This document shows positions 8,662 to 14,778 of a stretch of 18,933 nt of DNA, piece after piece. Under the pieces are notes generated by a model. The model was not told the origin of the DNA. It saw only the letters and a program-made list of their open reading frames with translations, and searched no databases. The stretch comes from Flavobacteriales bacterium (GTDB lineage Bacteria > Bacteroidota > Bacteroidia > Flavobacteriales_D > Cryomorphaceae). Made by a program: the position numbers and the translations under genes. The number at the start of each line of letters is the position of its first letter. Position 1 is the first letter of the stretch. The stretch spans positions 1-18,933 of the forward strand of contig JAIVHQ010000008.1 in assembly GCA_020200995.1 (NCBI GenBank), written 5' to 3'.

Positions 8662-8688
8662 AAAAAACCCTCCGGATGTTCCGAAGGG
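8662..8688 (-). terminator. Intrinsic terminator, distal copy
   Basis: Arms CCCTCCGGA (8668-8676) and TCCGAAGGG (8680-8688) with a 3-base loop, next to six A residues at 8662-8667. Read on the minus strand it is a fully paired 9-base stem (one G-U) followed by six U, so it points leftward. On the plus strand the stem has a C-A mismatch and no U run. It nearly duplicates the hairpin at 8895-8925. Confidence 0.65.
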
Positions 8689-8738
8689 GATTTATCGATT
8701 CGAGAAATCTTCTTGAAATCGAATTTTGGAAAATAGTT

Positions 8739-8878
8739 CCGCAGCATTATAAATGCAGTGGAGCGTTCACGTTTATATTAAGTTACGATGCAAGTAGTAG
8801 CCTTGATAAACGAATTTCGAAATCAAGGAACTTCTTTATAATGAACCGCAGGGTTCCGTGGCATTTATAATGCTGCGG
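8739..8878. repeat. 140-base inverted-repeat element with 18-base perfect arms
   Basis: CCGCAGCATTATAAATGC (8739-8756) and its exact reverse complement (8861-8878) bracket 104 bases. Nested near the same centre is a second inverted repeat, CCTTGAT (8801-8807) with ATCAAGG (8822-8828), itself around the palindrome CGAATTTCG (8811-8819). As plus-strand RNA the outer stem continues inward after one mismatch for seven more pairs (8758-8764 with 8853-8859), three of them G-U. A small hairpin GAACC-GCAG-GGTTC (8843-8856) competes with that extension. No target-site duplication is evident. It could be a MITE-like hairpin element, a structured RNA or a 3'-UTR structure; the sequence alone does not decide. 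Confidence 0.7.
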
Positions 8879-8894
8879 GCAAAAGCGAAGTCGT

Positions 8895-8925
8895 AAAAAA
8901 AACCCCTCCGGAAGTTCCGAAGGGG
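8895..8925 (-). terminator. Intrinsic terminator of the S46 peptidase gene
   Basis: Arms CCCCTCCGGA (8903-8912) and TCCGAAGGGG (8916-8925) with a 3-base loop. Eight A at 8895-8902 become eight U in the minus-strand transcript. On the minus strand the 10-base stem is fully paired with one G-U. It lies just downstream of the stop at 8948. Confidence 0.85.
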
Positions 8926-8947
8926 GTTTCATCAATGTGTGAATCAT

Positions 8948-11140
8948 TCAGTTTTTAAAAGCGTTCTTTCGCGCCTTCTTACTCGACTTCTTATCGGTCA
9001 CCAAGGTCATCTCGTCGATGAGGTGGCCGGCGTCGGCATACTTGTCGATCACCCAGAGCACGTATCGCACATCCACCGAAATGGTGCGCTGTACCGACGG
9101 TTCGAAGTTGATGTCGCCGCTCATGGCCTCCCAGTTTCCGTCGAAAGCAAGGCCGATCAGTTCGCCCTGACCGTTGATCACAGGGCTGCCCGAGTTGCCG
9201 CCTGTGATGTCGTTGGTGCTGATGAAATTCACCGGCAGGTTGCCGTCTGCATCGGCGTATTGGCCGTAGTCGCGGGCGTCATAGAGGGCAGAGATGCCTT
9301 CGGGCACTATGAACTCATCGTCGTCCGGATCTTCTTTGGCCATCTTTCCGTCAAGGGTCGTGTAGTATTTGTAGACCACACCGTCTTTTGGTTCGTAAGC
9401 GCGCACATTACCGAGTGAAGCGCGCAGGGTTGAGTTGGCATCGGGGTAAAATTCCTTTTCGGGCATCATCTCCCTAAGGCCGGCCTGAAACAAGCGGGTA
9501 CCTTTGGCAAGCATGGCATTGGCCTCGGCATTGAGCGCCGACTGACCGCTGTAAACTTCAAAAAGGTCGGTGGCAATTTTGCGCATCGGGTCGTCGGCGA
9601 AGGCCGCCGAGTCGGGATTGTCGATAAAATCTGAAAGCCGTTGCGAATCGGTAAAAATGCTCTCGGAATAAACCTTCTTGGCATAAGCGTCCCAATCTGT
9701 TTCGCCCATTTCCTGCATATAGGCAGGCTGCTGGTCGGCGTCCACATTTTCGGCGTAGAGCTTTTGGGTCACTGCAAAAAGTTTTTGATCAGTGGGCATG
9801 TGGGTCTCTTCGAAAAATTCGGCTGCTGCCGGCTTGAGACGGTCTTTTAAGCCCTCGCGGTCGGGGCCTTCGTCCATGCCCATCAGGGCATTGAAAGCCT
9901 GCGTGAGTCGATAGGTTTGCAGTACTGCATCTGCGCCTGTGAGGCCGCCTTCGATCACGTAAGTACCTCCGATCACGGTGTTGTCTTTCATCTCAAACCC
10001 CGTTCGGATCATCTCGAGGGCATCTCCGTATTTCGCTTTGCGTTCGGGATCGGCATCGGCCCAGGCTTGAAATTTCTGTTCGAGCGCCTCTTTTTCTGAT
10101 TTCACGTCGAGGTGCTTGAGCTGCTCGGTTTGTCCGATGAAGTACTTCCAGTAATTAGCGATTTGTGCAAATTTTGAAGCGTACATCAGGCGCACAGCAT
10201 CATCGGCTTTCATGTCTTTGCGGAGCACATCGAGCTTTACATCGCGGATGGAGACGATGGTGGGATTCTTTTTCTCCAAGGCTTGCTCCACTCCCCATGA
10301 AGTGAGGTAGCGATCGGTGCTGCCCGGGAATCCGAAGGTCAGGGTAAAATCGCCCTCCTCGATGCCGCGAATGGAAACGGGGAGGTGGTGCTTGGGTACG
10401 AGGGGCACATTATCGGGGCTGTACTCGGCGGGTTTTCCATCGGGGCCGGCGTACACCCTGAACAGAGAGAAATCGCCGGTGTGGCGCGGCCACATCCAGT
10501 TGTCGGTATCACCACCAAACTTACCTACCGATTGCGGTGGCGCACCCACGAGGCGTACATCGGTGAATCGCTCGTATACAAAAAGGTAAAACTCATTGCC
10601 CGCGTAGAAGCTCTTCACCTCCGCATCGTAGCCGTTGCCTTCTTCGGCCTGATCGGCGATGGCACGGCTCATCTCGGCGATTTTTGCATTGCGATCAACT
10701 TCGGTTTCCAGGCCTTCGAGGGCTTCGTTCATTTGAGCAGTCACATCTTCCATGCGCACCAGGAAGCTTACGAATAAGCCTTCGTTGGGAAGTTCTTCTT
10801 TCATGTTCATGGCCCAAAATCCATTGGTGAGGTAGTCGTCCTCGACGGTGCTGTTTTCGCGAATCGCGTCGAAGCCGCAGTGGTGGTTGGTGAGCATTAG
10901 CCCTTGGCCTGATATCATCTCGCCGGTGCAAAAACCGCCCATCGATACGATGGCGTCCTTGAGACTAGAATTGTTGACGCTGTAAATTTCTTCGGGGGTG
11001 AGTTGCAGCCCCATCTCCTTCAGGTTTCTTTGGTTGAGACGCTTGATGAGCATGGGGAGCCACATGCCTTCATCTGCGCGGAGTTGAAATATCGATGCGA
11101 ATATGAGCAGACCTGCGAGCAGGAGAGAACGTTTTATCAT
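8948..11140 (-). CDS. dpp7: S46-family serine dipeptidyl-peptidase, DPP7-type
   Basis: This secreted or periplasmic exopeptidase removes dipeptides from peptide N-termini. The 730-residue precursor has a signal peptide (residues 1-22, MIKRSLLLAGLLIFASIFQL then RA) and starts the mature region with DEGMWLP, typical of the family. The predicted catalytic triad is His87 (TNHHCG), Asp223 (PRHTGDFSLF) and Ser650 (GGNSGSP). The residue 18 after the catalytic Ser is Gly (LAFDGNWEAMSGDI); this position is Gly in DPP7 and Arg in the acidic-specific DPP11, so hydrophobic P1 preference is expected. The reading frame is open up to 11179, but ATG at 11140 begins the signal peptide and a good -7 box lies at 11167-11174, inside the longer version. 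It is monocistronic with its own terminator. It likely supports growth on peptides. Confidence 0.94.
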   Translation of the reverse strand: MIKRSLLLAGLLIFASIFQLRADEGMWLPMLIKRLNQRNLKEMGLQLTPEEIYSVNNSSLKDAIVSMGGFCTGEMISGQGLMLTNHHCGFDAIRENSTVEDDYLTNGFWAMNMKEELPNEGLFVSFLVRMEDVTAQMNEALEGLETEVDRNAKIAEMSRAIADQAEEGNGYDAEVKSFYAGNEFYLFVYERFTDVRLVGAPPQSVGKFGGDTDNWMWPRHTGDFSLFRVYAGPDGKPAEYSPDNVPLVPKHHLPVSIRGIEEGDFTLTFGFPGSTDRYLTSWGVEQALEKKNPTIVSIRDVKLDVLRKDMKADDAVRLMYASKFAQIANYWKYFIGQTEQLKHLDVKSEKEALEQKFQAWADADPERKAKYGDALEMIRTGFEMKDNTVIGGTYVIEGGLTGADAVLQTYRLTQAFNALMGMDEGPDREGLKDRLKPAAAEFFEETHMPTDQKLFAVTQKLYAENVDADQQPAYMQEMGETDWDAYAKKVYSESIFTDSQRLSDFIDNPDSAAFADDPMRKIATDLFEVYSGQSALNAEANAMLAKGTRLFQAGLREMMPEKEFYPDANSTLRASLGNVRAYEPKDGVVYKYYTTLDGKMAKEDPDDDEFIVPEGISALYDARDYGQYADADGNLPVNFISTNDITGGNSGSPVINGQGELIGLAFDGNWEAMSGDINFEPSVQRTISVDVRYVLWVIDKYADAGHLIDEMTLVTDKKSSKKARKNAFKN

Positions 11141-11166
11141 TTGAACAGGGTTTAATTGATTTAGGG

Positions 11167-11174
11167 CAAAAATA
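11167..11174 (-). promoter_or_regulatory. -7 box of the S46 peptidase gene
   Basis: On the minus strand this reads TATTTTTG, an exact match to the Bacteroidota -7 consensus TAnnTTTG. Transcription would begin near 11160, giving a leader of about 20 bases to the ATG at 11140. No convincing -33 TTTG is seen. The position supports the shorter start for the peptidase. Confidence 0.5.
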
Positions 11175-11322
11175 CACAATCACTGCCATTTTACTGCCGG
11201 TACCGCGGGAAGTCTTCGCGATATGAGCAGGGCTGATGCCCCGGAGATACTACACTTTACCCCATGGGATGTCAACTTTCCCTGTGAATCAGTTCGACCT
11301 ATCGTCAGGGGGCGGCAAAAGT

Positions 11323-11330
11323 TAATTTTG
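11323..11330 (+). promoter_or_regulatory. Possible -7 box of the fasciclin gene
   Basis: TAATTTTG is an exact match to TAnnTTTG, but the only upstream -33-like element (TTCG, 11293-11296) is imperfect and 26 bases away. The box lies inside a small inverted repeat, GCAAAA-GTTAA-TTTTGC (11315-11331). The resulting leader would be about 90 bases. A second partial match, TATCATTG, lies at 11395-11402. Confidence 0.3.
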
Positions 11331-11426
11331 CAGAAAATGAGATTCGGAAAATCTTTCAGCTTCCGAGGCGCAAACAATTGCTTGAGCGGAGGGTTATCAT
11401 TGTCCAACAACTAAACAAATAATTTT

Positions 11427-11903
11427 ATGAAATCTCTTGGAATCTTTTTTATCGCATCCGTTTTCGCCCTGCAGGTGCAGGCGCAAGACAAGAACATTGT
11501 AGAACTCGCAGTGGGCAATGAATCACTGTCCACCCTCGTGACCGCTGTAAAAGCAGCCGGTTTGGTTGAAACGCTTTCTTCTAAAGGCCCTTTTACAGTA
11601 TTTGCTCCCACCAACGAAGCCTTTGCCGCCCTCCCCGACGGAGTGCTCGAAAGCTTGTTGAAGCCTGAGAACAAAGACCAACTGGTAGCGGTGCTGACCT
11701 ACCACGTAGTGTCCGGAAAAGTAAAAGCAGGCGACCTGAAAGAAGGTATGAAAGCTGAAACAGTACAAGGCGAAGAAGTAACTGTAAGTCTGAAAGGCGG
11801 AGCCAAGGTAAACGGAGCCAATGTGGCTGCTGCCGATGTAATGGCGAAGAATGGTGTCGTACACGTTATTGACGCAGTGATTTTACCTCCTTCAATGAAG
11901 TAA
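11427..11903 (+). CDS. Secreted single fasciclin (FAS1) domain protein
   Basis: This 158-residue protein has a signal peptide (residues 1-20, ending QVQAQ) followed by one FAS1 domain over nearly all the mature chain. The H1 motif GPFTVFAPTNEAFAALP, the central LTYHVVSGKV and the H2-type end NGVVHVIDAVILP are all clear. FAS1 domains mediate adhesion or ligand binding at the cell surface or in the periplasm; the partner here is unknown. There is no lipobox, sorting domain or second FAS1 repeat. It is a single-gene unit with a strong intrinsic terminator downstream and an upstream region shared divergently with the S46 peptidase gene. Confidence 0.93.
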   Translation: MKSLGIFFIASVFALQVQAQDKNIVELAVGNESLSTLVTAVKAAGLVETLSSKGPFTVFAPTNEAFAALPDGVLESLLKPENKDQLVAVLTYHVVSGKVKAGDLKEGMKAETVQGEEVTVSLKGGAKVNGANVAAADVMAKNGVVHVIDAVILPPSMK

Positions 11904-11947
11904 TCACATTTTTAAGAATGCACTGAATTTTTTCAGTTAGTTAATCG

Positions 11948-11978
11948 AAAAGTCTGCCTGTTTTGGGCAGACTTTTTT
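11948..11978 (+). terminator. Strong intrinsic terminator, probably bidirectional
   Basis: Stem GTCTGCC (11952-11958) and GGCAGAC (11966-11972), extended by AAAA/TTTT, with a 7-base loop and six T at 11973-11978. On the minus strand the hairpin is followed by four U, so it can also end transcripts of the convergent gene that stops at 12012. Confidence 0.85.
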
Positions 11979-12011
11979 ATGTCTATAATCCGCGATGTTC
12001 CGAAGATATCG

Positions 12012-12896
12012 CTATCGAAAGGTGTAGGTGTACGTCGTGATTTCGAGCATTTCATCAGCCTCTCGGCGCGTGAGTTCAGCGCGGAGCAGCATATCGGCCC
12101 CTTCGTACACAAATTCTTTGTGGTACACGAGGGCTTCATTTTCAAACCGCTCTTCGGTGAGCAGGTTTCCCACTTCGTCGTAGGTGAATTCGATGCGGCC
12201 CGGATTTCGCCCTGCGGTTACTTCCACAGATTTCACCCGGCCGTATGCCTCATAGCTGTAAACTTCCTCATGTCGCTCGCTGGTCATCACGAAAGTGCGG
12301 AGGTATTTGAGTAGGTACCCGTTTTCGTCGTAGTAGCGAATTTCTTTTTGGTACGGCCGCCAGGCGCTGTTGTTGAGTGTGGTGTGAAGTTGATTTTCGT
12401 AGCGGGCGTGGGTGTAGTTTTCTGTGGCCACCTTGGTATCCTTTCCGGAAAAATCGGGTTTCGTGAGGTTGCGCCAGCGCTGTACCCTCGCGTATTTTCG
12501 CTCCGTGGGCAGGCCGTCGTCACCGTACACATAGCAGTAGCTGAACAGGCCGGCGGGGTCGCTCTTCACTTCGCATTGCAGCCGCCTTCCGGCAAATTGG
12601 AAGGCCGTGATGGAAGTGTCGCGCCGCTTGGTGTGGATGTCTGCCAAAAGTGAGCTGCGGCCTTCTTCATCGAATTGGTAAACGAGGTTGCGGTGGGTTT
12701 TTCGAATCTTGTCGCCGTCTTTTTTGGTTTCCATCACCGCGCGGATTTCGAGGATTCCGTTTTCGGTCACAAAGGTTGGGTTGAACTTCGGAGCACGCGT
12801 GAACTGCATTCCCTCAGGGGGTGCGAGTATTTGTGCCTTTCCGGAAAAGGAGAGGAGGCCCGCAACTGCAGCAATGATCAAGGTGTAAATTCTCAC
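12012..12896 (-). CDS. Secreted protein of unknown function with YD-repeat-like C-terminus
   Basis: This 294-residue protein has a signal peptide (MRIYTLIIAAVAGLLSFSGK then AQ) and no lipobox. The C-terminal half has repeated beta-hairpin-like units resembling RHS/YD repeats: YYDENGYLLKYLRTF, YEAYGRVKSVEV and, clearest, FTYDEVGNLLTEERF. The rest is rich in charged and aromatic residues with no motif I recognise. The start is GTG at 12896; no ATG precedes the signal peptide, and the GTG places the signal peptide correctly. It ends close to a shared terminator. It lies 130 bases downstream of the LEA-type lipoprotein gene on the same strand, so it may be read from the same transcript. No specific function can be assigned; secretion to the periplasm or outer membrane is the only supported statement. 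Confidence 0.75.
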   Translation of the reverse strand: MRIYTLIIAAVAGLLSFSGKAQILAPPEGMQFTRAPKFNPTFVTENGILEIRAVMETKKDGDKIRKTHRNLVYQFDEEGRSSLLADIHTKRRDTSITAFQFAGRRLQCEVKSDPAGLFSYCYVYGDDGLPTERKYARVQRWRNLTKPDFSGKDTKVATENYTHARYENQLHTTLNNSAWRPYQKEIRYYDENGYLLKYLRTFVMTSERHEEVYSYEAYGRVKSVEVTAGRNPGRIEFTYDEVGNLLTEERFENEALVYHKEFVYEGADMLLRAELTRREADEMLEITTYTYTFR

Positions 12897-13026
12897 GTGT
12901 AAATGAAAAGCGTTTGTCGCCTCCTCGCAGTGTCATCCGAACGGTCGGCGGAGGGCAAATCAGAAGCAGGGTTCAACATGAAGTATTTTCTTATTGCTAT
13001 GTCGGATCGGTGCGGTCTGAAAAATA

Positions 13027-13524
13027 TCAAAACTTCGCTTCATGCGTGTAGTCAAAAGGAAACCTTCGGCCTATCAGAAAAGACTTTGCCTTCACATTTC
13101 CCTCCACACGGAGGTTCACTTTCCTTTTGAGTCCTGCGCTGATGATGACGGGGAGCAGGGCGAGGCTCCCCTCGTCGAAGTCGGTGCGCACGTCTACCTC
13201 CACTTCGCCTCTAAAGTCGCGGGGTACGGTAACGCGGTTGAGCAGCTTTGCGCTTCCTGCGTGTTTTCCCGAAAGGTAGAGGTCGGCGTCGGTACTTGTG
13301 ACTTTGATGGGGTAATTGTTAGGGTTTTCAATCCACAGGGTAGCTGTGAATGTAATTCCCTTCCCGTCGAGCTTGTCGATTTTTACCCTGCGCACGTCTT
13401 TCACCTCCACATCGCTGTAGCTGCACGAGCCGAGGGTGGCGGCGGTAAAAAGAACAAGGAGCAGACGGAACTTATTTTTCCGAAAGGGCCGCGAGGTGTT
13501 TAAAAAACAACGGAATGGTTTCAA
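13027..13524 (-). CDS. LEA type 2 family lipoprotein
   Basis: This small predicted lipoprotein has a basic n-region, a hydrophobic stretch and lipobox LGSC (FRLLLVLFTAATLGSC). The mature part carries a LEA14/WHy-type beta-sandwich: LWIENPNNYPIKVTSTDADL, then YLSGKHAGSA and VTVPRDFRGEVEVDV. Such domains occur in Bacteroidota lipoproteins of unsettled role. The start is uncertain. The TTG at 13524 used here gives 165 residues with the lipid-modified Cys at position 34. An in-frame ATG at 13560 would add 12 residues and lengthen an already long n-region. Either start overlaps the 3' end of the M20 peptidase gene (53 or 89 bases), implying translational coupling. Confidence 0.75.
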   Translation of the reverse strand: MKPFRCFLNTSRPFRKNKFRLLLVLFTAATLGSCSYSDVEVKDVRRVKIDKLDGKGITFTATLWIENPNNYPIKVTSTDADLYLSGKHAGSAKLLNRVTVPRDFRGEVEVDVRTDFDEGSLALLPVIISAGLKRKVNLRVEGNVKAKSFLIGRRFPFDYTHEAKF

Positions 13525-14755
13525 TGCCTTTGTAGTAGTTAAAGAGTCCGTAGTTTTCATTGGGCGAGTGAATCTTGTTGCTGTCCAACCCGAAGCCCAT
13601 GAGGATGGTCTTGAGACCGAGCGTTTTTTCGAACAGCGAAACGATGGGGATCGATCCTCCGCCGCGCATGGGAATTGGTTTTTTGCCGAAAGCTTCTTCC
13701 ATGGCCTGGCTGGCTGCCTGAAAAGCTGTGGAGTCAATCGGCGTTACCGCGGGCTCGCCGCCGTGGTGGGGCGTTACCTTCACCTTCACGCAGTCGGGAG
13801 CGAGGCCCCGGAAGTGTTTTTTGAACTTCTCGGTAATCTCATCAGAGCTCTGATTGGGCACAAGGCGCATGGATATTTTGGCGTAGGCCTTTGACGGCAA
13901 AACAGTTTTGGCGCCGGGCTGCGTGTAGCCGCCCCAGATTCCGTTCACGTCAAGGGTGGGGCGGATGCTGGTGCGCTCTAAGGTCGTATAGCCTTTCTCG
14001 CCGTGTACGTCGGCGATATCAAGATCGCGCTTGTACTCTTCGAGGTCGAAAGGCGCTTCGTTCATTGCTTTTCTTTCAGTATCGCTCACCTCGGCCACGT
14101 TGTCGTAAAAGCCGTCAACGGTGATGCGGTTGTCCTCGTCCGTGAGGGAGGTGATCATCTGCGCGAGGATGTTGATCGGATTGGCCACCGCGCCACCGTA
14201 GATTCCGCTGTGGAGGTCGCGGTCGGGGCCGGTCACTTCCACCTCTACGTAGCTGAGGCCACGCAGGCCCACGGTGAGGCTGGGTGTGTCGTTGCTTAGC
14301 ATCGCGGTATCTGATACGAGGACCACATCGGCAGCGAGTTTTTCTTTGTTGTTTTCCAAAAACGGGCCGAGGCTATCGGAGCCGGTTTCTTCTTCACCTT
14401 CGATCATGAACTTCACGTTGCATGCGAGGCTGTCGGTCTGCATCATGGCTTCGAAAGCCTTCACGTGCATATACATCTGGCCTTTGTCGTCGGCGGCACC
14501 GCGGGCGATGACTAGGCCGTCCTTGATCACAGGCTCAAAAGGTGGCGAATGCCAAAGCTCGATCGGGTCGGCAGGTTGCACATCATAGTGGCCGTAGACC
14601 AATACGGTCGGCAATGCGGGGTCGATGATTTTTTCACCGTACACGATGGGGTATCCGCCCGTTTCGCATATTTCTGTTTTATCGGCGCCGGCTTCGGCGA
14701 GTCGTTCTTTGACCGTGGCAGGCAACTTCCAAAGGCCGTGAACCGTCAATATCAT
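13472..14755 (-). CDS. M20-family metallopeptidase (dipeptidase), N-terminally truncated
   Basis: This is a zinc-dependent dipeptidase-like protein of the M20 family. The five metal-ligand motifs and the general base are intact: VLVYGHYDVQP (about residues 51-61), GAADDKGQMYMH, EGEEETGS with the catalytic Glu (about 119-126), LVSDTAM, and KIHSPNENYG near the C-terminus. The dimerisation domain (GPDRDLHSGIYGG, NGIWGGYTQPGAKTVL) is also complete. Homologues are usually about 455-465 residues and begin with some 40 residues of helix plus an IPSVSADP-like segment; that part is missing here. Similarity starts at about ATVKERLAEAGADK, preceded by unrelated MILTVHGLWKL. ATG at 14755 gives 427 residues; a TTG at 14788 would overlap the divergent gene. 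The two divergent ATGs are only 23 bases apart, leaving no room for normal promoters. It may be a damaged gene, or the start of a rearrangement. Confidence 0.85.
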   Translation of the reverse strand: MILTVHGLWKLPATVKERLAEAGADKTEICETGGYPIVYGEKIIDPALPTVLVYGHYDVQPADPIELWHSPPFEPVIKDGLVIARGAADDKGQMYMHVKAFEAMMQTDSLACNVKFMIEGEEETGSDSLGPFLENNKEKLAADVVLVSDTAMLSNDTPSLTVGLRGLSYVEVEVTGPDRDLHSGIYGGAVANPINILAQMITSLTDEDNRITVDGFYDNVAEVSDTERKAMNEAPFDLEEYKRDLDIADVHGEKGYTTLERTSIRPTLDVNGIWGGYTQPGAKTVLPSKAYAKISMRLVPNQSSDEITEKFKKHFRGLAPDCVKVKVTPHHGGEPAVTPIDSTAFQAASQAMEEAFGKKPIPMRGGGSIPIVSLFEKTLGLKTILMGFGLDSNKIHSPNENYGLFNYYKGIETIPLFFKHLAALSEK

Positions 14756-14778
14756 ATCATAACCAGTGATTTCATAAT

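Larger units (their letters stand above)
8607..8947. other. Gene-free interval between tsaB and the S46 peptidase
   Basis: This 341-base convergent interval has no credible coding sequence. It holds two near-identical terminator-like hairpins (8662-8688 and 8895-8925) and, between them, a 140-base inverted-repeat element (8739-8878), each described separately. Short reading frames across it overlap these structures and have no recognisable domain. Confidence 0.7.

Noticed and set aside
8676..8870. Small plus-strand reading frame of 64 codons between tsaB and the S46 gene
   Set aside because: It runs through a terminator hairpin and the inverted-repeat arms, has no domain or usable signal, and its composition follows the repeat structure.
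11141..11179. Longer start for the S46 peptidase
   Set aside because: It would put 13 residues before a complete signal peptide and would place the best promoter -7 box inside the coding region.
11141..11426. Possible small RNA or leader peptide in the interval between the S46 and fasciclin genes
   Set aside because: Beyond two -7-like boxes and one short inverted repeat I see no terminator, stable fold or coding signal.
13533..13737. Extending the LEA-type lipoprotein to the furthest upstream ATG (13737)
   Set aside because: That would overlap the M20 gene by more than 260 bases and add a long stretch with no homology before the signal peptide.
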